From the NCBI GenBank assembly GCA_026184295.1, contig JAHCJK010000021.1, forward strand, positions 1 to 48,877: a DNA stretch of 48,877 bases, in the 5' to 3' direction. The notes below the pieces were generated by a model that saw nothing but the letters and a program-made list of their open reading frames with translations, did not search any database and had not been told where the DNA came from. Every line of letters starts with the position of its first letter. The stretch's first letter is position 1. The position numbers and the translations under genes were made by a program. This document shows positions 26,100 through 33,894 of the stretch, one piece after another. The stretch comes from Planctomycetota bacterium. Its GTDB lineage: Bacteria; Planctomycetota; SZUA-567; H5-PLA8.

Positions 26100-27638
26100 T
26101 TATGTCGCTTTACGGTCGATCCCCAACACCTTCAACCGCGCCTGCAACGTAGACGGATTGAGGCCCAGCAGCGCCGCCGCTCCGTCCTCGCCGTAGATCT
26201 TGCCGCGCGCGTGACGAAGCGTGCGCAGAATGTGGTCGCGCACCAGGTCTTTGAGCGGTAACCCGACACGCGGCACGGCGGCCGCGGGCGCGTCGGCGTC
26301 CCAGCCGGGGTCCATCGAAAAGACGGGGCCGTCGCACAGCAATACGTGGCGCTCGACAAGGTTCTCGAGTTCGCGCACGTTGCCCGGCCAAGGATAATCG
26401 ACCGCGCGCCGGAACGTCTCGGCCTCGATTTCATCGAAGCTCCGCCCGGCGCGGGCGGCGTGCTTTTCCAGAAAATGGCCCAGCAGCGATTCCACATCTT
26501 CCTTGCGCTCGCGAAGCGGCGGGACGCGGATGGGAAAGACATTCAGGCGAAAGAAGAGATCGTCGCGAAGGGTTCCTTCGGTGCGGGAGGCCTCGAGATC
26601 GCGGTTCGTGGCGGCGACGATGCGTACATCGGCGCGCAAGGTCTCCGAACCGCCCACGCGTTCGAACTCGCGTTCCTGCAGGAGGCGCAGCAGTTTCACC
26701 TGCACGTCGGCGGATAGTTCGCCCACTTCGTCGAGGAAGAGCGTGCCGCCTCGGGCGAGTTCCACGCGGCCGATGCGGCGGGCATGCGCGCCGGTAAAAG
26801 CGCCCTGTTCGTGCCCGAAGAGTTCGCTCGATGCGAGTTCGGACGGCAGCGCTGCCACGTTGACGGCGACAAAGGGCCGGTCGCGGCGGCCAGACTGCCG
26901 GTGGATCCTGCGCGCGAGCAGTTCCTTGCCCGTGCCCGTCTCGCCGCGCAGCAGCACCGTTGCGTCGGACGGAGCGACGCGTTCCACCTTCGCGAGGGTT
27001 CGCAACCAGAGCGGGCTTTCGCCCACCGGTTCGGCATGCGCCGGCAAAAGGGCTTCGCGCAACGAACGGTTTTCGTCCGCGAGCTGCCCGCGCCGTTCGC
27101 GGGTCTCGGCGAGGGCGCGTCCGCCGGATTGCAGGCGGCTGGCCAGACGCGCGCGGTCGAGCATCACGGCGAGGCGGTCGGCGATTAAGCGCGCGAAGAC
27201 GGCGTGGTCGCGCCGGTAGGCCTTCTTCGTGTGGCTGGAAAGCCAGAGCATCCCGAGCGGTCGCTCCGGCGTGCGCAGCGGCAGCGCCAGGTTCGAATGC
27301 ATGCCTTCGGCCAACAACAGCGCCAGGGCCGAGCGCGGCCGGCGCGCGGCGTGCGCGGGCAGGTCGTCCAGGATGCGGGCTTCGTTGCGGTCGAGCAGGC
27401 GGCGCAGGTCCGGCGCGAGCCGTTCCCGATGGCCGGTCGCAAGTTTCACCGGACAGGCGCTGCAAACGGGGCCCCAAATAAGCTGGCCGCTCTCCGGATG
27501 GAGAAACGCGAGCGCGATGCGGTCGCATGGGACGACGCCGGGCAGGCCGCCGTGGAGTGCGCGCAGGACCTCGTCGAGTCCCGCCGGGCGCGCGGCGAGG
27601 TCGGCAAGTCGCGTAAGAACGGTCAGTTCCGGACTCAT
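26100..27638 (-). CDS. Sigma-54-dependent transcriptional activator (GAF-AAA+-Fis)
   Basis: 512 residues. The N-terminal GAF domain (about 1-165) contains [10 protein letters not shown], a CxxC pair (C59, C62) that could bind iron or sense redox or NO. The central AAA+ domain has the Walker A GETGTGKE, the sigma-54 contact loop GAFTGA and the Walker [13 protein letters not shown]. The C-terminus is a Fis-type HTH ([20 protein letters not shown], cut short). Its GAF-AAA+-Fis order resembles NorR and FhlA. It is transcribed divergently from a ferredoxin gene that has a matching -24/-12 promoter. Its own near-leaderless promoter overlaps tandem repeats. Confidence 0.93.
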   Translation of the reverse strand: MSPELTVLTRLADLAARPAGLDEVLRALHGGLPGVVPCDRIALAFLHPESGQLIWGPVCSACPVKLATGHRERLAPDLRRLLDRNEARILDDLPAHAARRPRSALALLLAEGMHSNLALPLRTPERPLGMLWLSSHTKKAYRRDHAVFARLIADRLAVMLDRARLASRLQSGGRALAETRERRGQLADENRSLREALLPAHAEPVGESPLWLRTLAKVERVAPSDATVLLRGETGTGKELLARRIHRQSGRRDRPFVAVNVAALPSELASSELFGHEQGAFTGAHARRIGRVELARGGTLFLDEVGELSADVQVKLLRLLQEREFERVGGSETLRADVRIVAATNRDLEASRTEGTLRDDLFFRLNVFPIRVPPLRERKEDVESLLGHFLEKHAARAGRSFDEIEAETFRRAVDYPWPGNVRELENLVERHVLLCDGPVFSMDPGWDADAPAAAVPRVGLPLKDLVRDHILRTLRHARGKIYGEDGAAALLGLNPSTLQARLKVLGIDRKAT

Positions 27639-27644
27639 ACCAGA

Positions 27645-27678
27645 ATTTCAGTGTAAACACCAATATTTCAGTGTCAAC
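27645..27678. promoter_or_regulatory. Tandem 14-bp direct repeat, candidate activator site
   Basis: ATTTCAGTGTAAAC (27645-27658) and ATTTCAGTGTCAAC (27665-27678) differ at one base and are exactly 20 bp apart, about two helical turns. They lie 70-105 bp upstream of the -24 box at 27749, the usual distance for an enhancer, and overlap the activator gene's own promoter. Confidence 0.6.
27650..27677 (-). promoter_or_regulatory. Promoter of the sigma-54 activator gene
   Basis: On the minus strand a perfect TTGACA (27672-27677) and TACACT (27650-27655) are 16 bases apart. The transcript would begin within about 10 nt of the ATG at 27638. Both boxes lie inside the tandem repeats, so a protein bound there would block transcription and allow autorepression. 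Confidence 0.55.
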
Positions 27679-27748
27679 GCGCGAGGCTTGGCCTGGCCCC
27701 CCTTTCTTAAGATGAGCAGGCGCGGTGACATGCACATTCCAAGGAGCG

Positions 27749-27763
27749 TGGCGCGCCGATTGC
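27749..27763 (+). promoter_or_regulatory. Sigma-54 promoter of the ferredoxin gene
   Basis: TGGC (27749-27752) and TTGC (27760-27763) have exact -24/-12 spacing, with only one deviation in the CACG part. Transcription would start near 27775, 48 nt before the ferredoxin ATG. The divergent sigma-54 activator gene and the repeats upstream give it strong context. Confidence 0.65.
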
Positions 27764-27822
27764 CTTCCATCTCCATGCTGCGCGAGCCGCTTCGGTTCGT
27801 GCACCCATAAAGGAGAGTGGCC

Positions 27823-28095
27823 ATGGCCTACGTCGTGACTTCGCCCTGCATTGGAACCAAGGACGGCGCGTGCGCGAAGGTGTGCCCGTGCGCGTGCTTT
27901 CACGATGCCGGTGAGATGCTGGTGATCGACCCGGACGCATGCATCGACTGTGGGCTCTGCGCGCCCGAATGCCCCGTCGCGGCGATCTTCGCCGAAGAAG
28001 ACGTACCGGAGGCCGATCGCGGCTTCGTCGAGCGGAACCGCACGTTCTTCGACGGCTTGTCCGTGGAGGAAAAGAACCGCCTCCGAGTGGTGTAA
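27823..28095 (+). CDS. 7Fe ferredoxin (FdxA type)
   Basis: 90-residue electron carrier. Residues C9, C17 and C21-P22 fit the 3Fe-4S side and C40-x2-C43-x2-C46-x3-C50-P the 4Fe-4S side, as in FdxA. The C-terminal EEDVPEADRGFVERN and the following helix are family features. The usual CPVDC is CPCAC here, adding an extra Cys at residue 23. The ATG at 27823 has AGGAG 7 bases upstream. The gene appears to be monocistronic, under the sigma-54 promoter and controlled by the divergent activator. Confidence 0.93.
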   Translation: MAYVVTSPCIGTKDGACAKVCPCACFHDAGEMLVIDPDACIDCGLCAPECPVAAIFAEEDVPEADRGFVERNRTFFDGLSVEEKNRLRVV

Positions 28096-28249
28096 GTTCC
28101 TCAGGGATTCCTGGCGATGACCGCAGGCGGACGCGTTGGTGGGCTGCTCCGCATCCCGGGCACAACACTTCGCTTCGCTACGTGATGTGGCACCCATGGA
28201 ACGGCTCAAATCTACAAGCGCCGTCGCCTAACCGGATTGCTTGCGCCAG

Positions 28250-28278
28250 TTGACTTCGTGGGCGCTCCGCTTATTCTG
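28250..28278 (+). promoter_or_regulatory. Promoter of the riboswitch-clcF unit
   Basis: TTGACT (28250-28255) and TATTCT (28273-28278) are 17 bases apart and place the transcript start near 28285, immediately before the riboswitch. Confidence 0.65.
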
Positions 28279-28291
28279 CAAACTTCCTTTA

Positions 28292-28351
28292 AGGCGATGG
28301 GGTTCGCCTGAACCGCCGGCCGGACGTGGGCCGCGCTGATAACTCCTACTG
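28292..28351 (+). ncRNA. Fluoride riboswitch (crcB motif)
   Basis: The conserved crcB-motif parts are all present: GGCGATGG (28294-28301) with its P1 partner TCGCC (28305-28309), the AACCGCC segment, a short GC-rich second stem, and CTGATAACTCCTAC (28337-28350), the typical 3' conserved strand. It senses fluoride. A small GC hairpin (CTGCC-GCGC-GGCAG, 28355-28368) follows before the ribosome site at 28385, so control may be by termination or by access to the start. The downstream gene is a fluoride-type CLC, which agrees. Confidence 0.92.
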
Positions 28352-28394
28352 GTCTGCCGCGCGGCAGCGGCGATGTCTGCCAGTCAGGAGCCCC

Positions 28395-29771
28395 ATGCCC
28401 ATCCGTTGGAATCCCCGCGATCAGCTTTCGCTCGCTGCGTACACGTTAAAATGGTTCGTGCTGGCGGCGCCGGTTTCGGCGGCGATCGGTTCGGCGGTCG
28501 CGTTCTTTCTCTGGTCGCTCGACCGGATGACGGCCACGCGCTTCGAGCACCCGTGGCTGCTCTACCTGCTGCCGGTGGCCGGCGCGGCCATCGGGACGAT
28601 CTACCACCTGATCGGCAAGCCCGCCGAAGGCGGCAACAACCTGATCGTCGAACAGATTCACGAACCCGGCGGCGGCGTGCCCGCGCGCATGACGCCGCTG
28701 GTGCTCGGCGGCACGCTGCTCACGCATCTCTTCGGCGGATCGGCGGGTCGCGAAGGCACCGCGGTGCAGATGGGCGGGAGCATGGCCAGCACGCTCGGCC
28801 GGCTGCTCGCGCGCACGCCCCTGGCGCTCGGCATCGACGAGATTCGCATCCTGCTGATGTGCGGCGTCGCGGCCGGGTTCGGCTCGGTCTTTGGGACGCC
28901 GCTGACGGGCGCGGTCTTCGCGCTGGAAGTGATCGCGGTCGGGCAGATGAACTACAAGGCGCTGGTGCCGTGCCTGATCGCGAGCATCGTGGGAGACTGG
29001 ACGTGCACGGCCTGGCAGGTCCACCACACGCAGTACCGCCCGCTGCTCGAAACGCTTCACGTCCCGCACCTGGACCCGGCGCTGCTGGGCAAGACGGCGC
29101 TCGCGGCCGTGGCCTTCGGCCTGGGAGGCCTGCTCTTCGCCGAACTGGCCCACGGGCTGCACGCGGCCTTCAAGAAGATTCCGCATCCGGCGCTGCGCCC
29201 GGTGGCCGGCGGCCTGGCGGTGCTCGCGCTGACGTTCCTGCTCGGACGGAGCGACTACCTGGGCCTCGGCGTCACCTCGCCCGACGAACACGCGGTGACG
29301 ATCGTAAACTGCTTCAAGCCCGGCGGGGCGGATCCCTGGAGCTGGTGGTGGAAGCTGCTCTTCACCACCGTTACGGTAAGCAGCGGCTTCAAAGGCGGCG
29401 AAGTGACTCCGCTCTTCTTCATCGGCGCGGCGCTGGGGCACACGCTGTCCGTGCTGCTCGGCGCGCCCGTGGAACTCTTCGCGGCGCTCGGCTTCGTGGC
29501 GGTCTTTTCCGGAGCGACGAACACGCCGCTGGCCTGCACGATCATGGGCGTGGAACTTTTCGGGCACGAATACATCGTCTACTTCGCCGCGGCGTGCTTC
29601 GTCGGATACCTCTTCAGCGGCCACCACGGCATCTATCTGTCGCAGAAAATCGGGACGGCGAAGCCCGCGGGCGCGCCGCAGCCGGGCGATTCGCTGCGCA
29701 GCGTCCGCGATCGGGCGCGCTCGGTGCTGAGTTGGTTTTCTAAGAAGCCTCGCGAATCCGGCGACGACTAA
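28395..29771 (+). CDS. CLC-type fluoride/proton antiporter (EriC-F)
   Basis: 458 residues, a polytopic CLC family transporter. It has GGNNLI (residues near 78) in place of the chloride-binding GSGIP, and GGSAGREGTAVQMGGS in the second conserved block, a pattern of the fluoride-specific CLC-F group. A later conserved GGEVTPLFFIGAALGH precedes the last helices. It exports fluoride in exchange for protons. The start at 28395 gives the correct N-terminus and has CAGGAG 4 bases upstream. Riboswitch control upstream supports the fluoride role. It is convergent with the beta-propeller gene, 13 bases away. Confidence 0.92.
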   Translation: MPIRWNPRDQLSLAAYTLKWFVLAAPVSAAIGSAVAFFLWSLDRMTATRFEHPWLLYLLPVAGAAIGTIYHLIGKPAEGGNNLIVEQIHEPGGGVPARMTPLVLGGTLLTHLFGGSAGREGTAVQMGGSMASTLGRLLARTPLALGIDEIRILLMCGVAAGFGSVFGTPLTGAVFALEVIAVGQMNYKALVPCLIASIVGDWTCTAWQVHHTQYRPLLETLHVPHLDPALLGKTALAAVAFGLGGLLFAELAHGLHAAFKKIPHPALRPVAGGLAVLALTFLLGRSDYLGLGVTSPDEHAVTIVNCFKPGGADPWSWWWKLLFTTVTVSSGFKGGEVTPLFFIGAALGHTLSVLLGAPVELFAALGFVAVFSGATNTPLACTIMGVELFGHEYIVYFAAACFVGYLFSGHHGIYLSQKIGTAKPAGAPQPGDSLRSVRDRARSVLSWFSKKPRESGDD

Positions 29772-29784
29772 GGCTGCGCGGCGT

Positions 29785-31068
29785 TCACTTCCAGGGGAGA
29801 TCGGGCACGCCGGCGGGGCGCTTCGCGACCTCGGCTTCGGCCTGACGGTTCGCGTGCTTGGGTTCCGGCGCGGAGGTCTGCTCGCCTTCCGTCCGCGCGT
29901 CCTTCGCCGGGTGCTCGCGGGACTTCTCGCCGGGCCCATTGAATTCGATGCGCCAGTAATTGTAGCGCGGGAAGACCAGTGTAATCAGGTCCACGCCCCG
30001 GCCGTCGAGATGCCAATCGCCGCAGGCAGCGATGCCCTCCTTTTCGGAATACTCCGGGAACCCGGGCTCGCGGAAATGCGTGAGCTGCTGCAGGCCGCTG
30101 CCGTCGCGGTTCATGAGCATGAATTCGGTGCGGATCGAAAGCACCTTCGAGCTGTTGGGATCGCTGCGGTACGGGTACGCGCTCATGAAGATGATCTTTT
30201 GGCCGTCGGGCGAGAAGACGCCGTGTTCGTCCCACACGTCGGGGGTCTTGGTCAGGTTCTCGAGCTTGGCGGTGCGAATGTTGAGCGCGTACTGGTCCTG
30301 GCCCTGCGCGTCTTTCTCGGTCGAACCGCTGAGCAGCACGGTCTCGTTGTCGGGCGCGAAGTTGCCGGGCTCGTTCCAGTGCATGCCCTTGGGCGTGATG
30401 TCCTTCTTGTTCGTGAAGACGGGCAGGCCGTCCTTCTCCTCGATGTCCGCGACGATCAATTCCCAGCGCCCGAACGGATAGTACGCGAAGATGTTGCCGT
30501 CCACGATCTGCGACCAGACGGCCTTCTTGCCGTTGGGCGTCAGCGCCGGGCCGGTGTAGCCGTCGGGCGTGCCCGGCACGCCGCTCTTGAAGTCGGTCAT
30601 GCACTTCCAGCGCTTCCCGTCGGGCGTGACGGCCCACATGTTGGTCCAGAGGCCGCACTGCAGCGTGCCTTCGACGTACTCCTTGCTCGCGCCGAGAATC
30701 GGAGGCGTCGTGTACGTGTCGCGTTCGATGGCGGAAAAGATCCACTTGCCGTTGGGGTGCCAGTGAACCTGCATCTTGTGGCGGCCGGGCTTGGGTCCGC
30801 CGTCCACCTGTTTGTCGGTCAGGCAGACGAGTTCGTCGGAGCCTTCCTTGCCTACATAGATCTGGTAGATGTTGTTCGCGTCGAGCTTGCTGATCGCGAA
30901 ACGCTTGCGGTCGGGCGCCCAGGCCTTGAGGCCCTGAAGTTCGGCCTTCTTGAGCGACTTGACCGCGTACGGATCGTTGGCTGGGACGGCGGGCACCGCG
31001 TCTGCGCCGCGGACGCCCGCGCACAGCGTCACGTGGAATACGGCCAGCGCGAGGGTGGAAGTCTTCAT
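29785..31068 (-). CDS. Secreted TolB-like (WD40/PD40) beta-propeller protein
   Basis: 427 residues with a signal peptide (about 1-22). The rest shows repeated short strands around W/F-x-P-D/N-G motifs (WHPNGKWIFSA, LTPNGKKAVWS, FSPDGQKIIFMSA), the PD40 repeat pattern of TolB-type propellers, and lacks an enzyme signature. A Lys/Glu/Pro-rich tail follows. The protein is presumably periplasmic and binds a protein or glycan partner. It is not in an operon with tol-pal genes, so TolB function is not implied. Confidence 0.8.
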   Translation of the reverse strand: MKTSTLALAVFHVTLCAGVRGADAVPAVPANDPYAVKSLKKAELQGLKAWAPDRKRFAISKLDANNIYQIYVGKEGSDELVCLTDKQVDGGPKPGRHKMQVHWHPNGKWIFSAIERDTYTTPPILGASKEYVEGTLQCGLWTNMWAVTPDGKRWKCMTDFKSGVPGTPDGYTGPALTPNGKKAVWSQIVDGNIFAYYPFGRWELIVADIEEKDGLPVFTNKKDITPKGMHWNEPGNFAPDNETVLLSGSTEKDAQGQDQYALNIRTAKLENLTKTPDVWDEHGVFSPDGQKIIFMSAYPYRSDPNSSKVLSIRTEFMLMNRDGSGLQQLTHFREPGFPEYSEKEGIAACGDWHLDGRGVDLITLVFPRYNYWRIEFNGPGEKSREHPAKDARTEGEQTSAPEPKHANRQAEAEVAKRPAGVPDLPWK

Positions 31069-31161
31069 ACAAAAGGAGACACGCCGCCGCGCGCGCGAAG
31101 CACAGTAATTTTCAGGATTCCCGCGCGAAGGCCCGAACCATAGCTCTAATCGCGAGTTGCG

Positions 31162-32823
31162 TCAGCCTTCCGCGACCGGCCAGACGAAGGGCCGCGGCCG
31201 GAGCGGGCGGATGGTCTGCGTGTAGTTCTGGAAGTAGAAGTCTTCCTTGTTCGTGCCGCAGAAGTGCCACATGCGGCGGGTCACCTCGCGCTGCGTGCGC
31301 ATCTCGTCGAGCGTGGCCAGGCGCGCGTTGTCGAGCGTGTGGTAGTAGAGCCCGTGCATGCCGTCGATGACGACGCGGCCAAGCGGCGTCTCGAGAAGCG
31401 TGCAGAGGTGCCCGCGCAGGCCCATCGCGTAGCCTTTGATCGGAACGTTCATGCGCGCGCCGGCGCGTTCGGCCAGATGCGCGGAAAGCACCGACGTATC
31501 GGAGCAGAAGCAGCCGCCGAGCCGCACCAAGGTTTCGAGGTGCGCCTGCCCGGCAACGCCCGTCCAGCTGCTTGAATGGCGCGTGATCAACGGGTGGTAG
31601 ACCCAGGCCGCGATGCCGCAGAGCGCGTCCTGCCAGTCCGGGAAGCGGGCCACGAGCATCTCGACCGCGCGGTCGAGCGACCCGGGCTTGGCGAGGTCCA
31701 GGTGCGCGCCGCCTTCGGGGTCTTCCAGATAGAAATCGGAAGGCGCGCCCTCGGCCGTGGTGCGCTGCCGGTAGTTGGGCATGCGCGCGAGCACATAGGC
31801 GCGGAAGCGGTTCACGAAATCCGGATCGGACGGCGCGGGGCGCGGCGGCAGAGGCTTGCCGTTCGCGCCGTAGCGTTCGCGCACGATGATGCTCATGTCG
31901 AAGCCGAAGGCGTACTCGGCGCGCCAGAGGTCCGTCCCGCCAGCCGCGACGCTCATCCGCAGCTTGCCGGCCTTGTCGAGGGGGTTGGCCCACTTGCCTT
32001 GGTGCGGGAAGACGACGGGAACGGCGACGCGAAAACGTCCCTCGCGCGCCTCCCACGCGGCCTCGGTCCGCACGCTCTCTCCGTCCGGCGGCAGCACGAC
32101 TTCCGCGCGCACGACGCCGGCCGGGAGGTTCTTCGCGGAGCCGCTCAGGATTACGGTGCTCGCGTCGCCGCCCCAGACGGGCTCGGGGATTTCCACGCGC
32201 GTCACGGTCAGGCGGGGCTCGGCGGCGTAAAGATCGATGAACGCGAACGGCTGATCGCTCGCCCACGCGGGGAACTCGGGCGCGCAAAGCGCATCGGGGA
32301 CGATCTCGTCGTGTAGGCCAACCTTGACGCCGAAGCCGGTCACGCCTTCGTTCCACACATCCTTCGCCGGAATGCGCAGGCGCGCGAAGTAACGGTCCGG
32401 CCCGAGTGCACGGAATTCGCCGTCGGCCTGGGGCGGTTCGGGCAGCGTGCGCTTGGGCGCGTCCTTGGGTTCTTCGCCGGGATACATCTGCGCCGCTTCG
32501 CCGCGCACGGTGCCGGCGTCGTCCACCGAATACATCCGGCGCGAGCCGTGGTCGTGGCCGGGGTTCAGCATCACCACCAGATGATCGCGCAGGTAGAATT
32601 CCGGATATGCGGGCTTGAGGCGCCCGGGGCGCGCGGACCCGATGGCCGCGACCTCCAGCGCGTCGCCGTCGGCAAAAACCCACACCTGGCCCGTGTGCCC
32701 GATCTCGTTCGGCCCGAGCGTGACGGAAGGCCGTAGGCCCTCGAGCGCCTGAGGCGTGACGGGGCCGCCGGGCGGCGTCTGGGCGATCAGAATGTCCGTG
32801 GTGAGGTCCAGCGACCAGCGCAT
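31162..32823 (-). CDS. CBM9-like plus transglutaminase-like domain protein
   Basis: 553 residues. The N-terminal part (about 40-200) has strands like VWVFADGDALEVAAIG and AFIDLYAAEP, resembling a family 9 carbohydrate-binding or DOMON-like sandwich. The C-terminal part has a transglutaminase-like order of Cys, His and Asp: GGCFCSDTS (C438/C440), RGHLCTLLE (H472) and RVVIDGMHG (D487). These would form a cysteine peptidase or amidase-like centre. No clear signal peptide is seen. The division of labour between domains is inferred, and no named family was recognised for the whole protein. Confidence 0.6.
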   Translation of the reverse strand: MRWSLDLTTDILIAQTPPGGPVTPQALEGLRPSVTLGPNEIGHTGQVWVFADGDALEVAAIGSARPGRLKPAYPEFYLRDHLVVMLNPGHDHGSRRMYSVDDAGTVRGEAAQMYPGEEPKDAPKRTLPEPPQADGEFRALGPDRYFARLRIPAKDVWNEGVTGFGVKVGLHDEIVPDALCAPEFPAWASDQPFAFIDLYAAEPRLTVTRVEIPEPVWGGDASTVILSGSAKNLPAGVVRAEVVLPPDGESVRTEAAWEAREGRFRVAVPVVFPHQGKWANPLDKAGKLRMSVAAGGTDLWRAEYAFGFDMSIIVRERYGANGKPLPPRPAPSDPDFVNRFRAYVLARMPNYRQRTTAEGAPSDFYLEDPEGGAHLDLAKPGSLDRAVEMLVARFPDWQDALCGIAAWVYHPLITRHSSSWTGVAGQAHLETLVRLGGCFCSDTSVLSAHLAERAGARMNVPIKGYAMGLRGHLCTLLETPLGRVVIDGMHGLYYHTLDNARLATLDEMRTQREVTRRMWHFCGTNKEDFYFQNYTQTIRPLRPRPFVWPVAEG

Positions 32824-32903
32824 GGAAGGCTCCTAGAAGAGTTCAGCCTGCTTCTAGGACTAGTAATATACCAGCTTCGGGCGGCGGCGAGTCAAAATGG
32901 GCG

Positions 32904-33146
32904 CTAGACTTTCTTCTTGCCCGGAGGAGCACCTAACCCAAGCGCTTCCATGAGCTTACAGGCGTCATCCAGGTCCAGGTTCAGGCGCGGATCGATGGCC
33001 GTGCCGAGCAGCGCGCAGATCAGGGCCAGTTCGCTGCGGTCGTCGTAGCGGAAGGAATAGCGGTGCCCGCCTTTGACGAATTCGACGACGCGCGTGGCGG
33101 GTTTTTTGACGGCGGTGCTGCCGGAGATGCGATTGAGCGCGGCCAT
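32904..33146 (-). CDS. Small hypothetical protein
   Basis: 80 residues from the ATG at 33146, which has AGGGGGA 9 bases upstream. A short basic N-terminus is followed by VVEFVKGGHRYSFRYDDRSELALICALL and a Lys-rich end (PPGKKKV). The sequence looks like a small folded domain with a strand pair and helix. No family recognised. A longer in-frame start (33302) adds only Arg/Ala-rich sequence. It may be transcribed behind the small membrane protein at 33332. Confidence 0.55.
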   Translation of the reverse strand: MAALNRISGSTAVKKPATRVVEFVKGGHRYSFRYDDRSELALICALLGTAIDPRLNLDLDDACKLMEALGLGAPPGKKKV

Positions 33147-33331
33147 GCGACGAATTCCCCCTGGCGAGGCGCTTACGGCAGGTCCGGCGCGCCGCACCCC
33201 CTCCTGCTTGCGGCGCGACCGGAGAACACCTGCCGCCCGCGCGACGCGGCGCACGGGTCGGAGCCTCGGTGAGTGATGCATCGGCCTGAATGCGGCGCAC
33301 ATGTAGAGAAAATAAGGAGGGGCAGGACGGG

Positions 33332-33598
33332 CTATAGGCGGCGGTTCATGCTCGTCGAACCGCGGGGCTTGGGCGAAGACTTCTCGGGGGCCTGCTGGGC
33401 GCGTTCGTGGCCGTCGCTGGCGCGTTCGCCGCCGCCGATCCGGTTGCCGTACCAGGCCAGCCCGCCGCCGATCAGCGCGACGACCAACCCGACGCCGCTG
33501 TACAGCGGATCGAGCCCCGTGACGAGGATCAGCAGGATGCCGGCGACGGCCAGCAGCAGCCCGGCGATCATGCCAAGATTTGCAAGAAGCGTCTTCAT
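33332..33598 (-). CDS. Small two-helix membrane protein
   Basis: 88 residues with two predicted membrane helices (about 5-27 and 35-50) separated by the short loop TGLDPLY, then a charged, Gly/Arg/Ser-rich cytoplasmic tail. No family recognised. It diverges from the E1 gene with about 296 bases between them, where no clear motif was seen. Confidence 0.55.
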   Translation of the reverse strand: MKTLLANLGMIAGLLLAVAGILLILVTGLDPLYSGVGLVVALIGGGLAWYGNRIGGGERASDGHERAQQAPEKSSPKPRGSTSMNRRL

Positions 33599-33894
33599 GT
33601 CAGCATTCGGTTACGATGGTTCGAACACAGATCCGCCCAACGTTCTAGACGTCGAAGATGCTAACACGGTTCCGCCAAAAAACCGAAGGTCATTTGCGGC
33701 GCATGCGCGGGAAAACCCGGAGGCGTTCGCGCGGGCCGCGCGCGTTCAAAAAAGTGGCGCGCGCCGGTCAAACAGCCTTGGCAAGCGGGCCGGGGTTGGA
33801 CTATACCTATGCCATTCGGGGAGCCACTTGGGCCGATTCCGGCCGCCGCCTGGTTCGTTCGAACCGCTTCCTCCGCCTGGAGATTCCATACCCC

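Noticed and set aside
28157..28193. Imperfect inverted repeat GCACAACAC...GTGATGTGGCAC upstream of the riboswitch
   Set aside because: Mismatched, no other copy seen in the window, and it lies before the mapped promoter.
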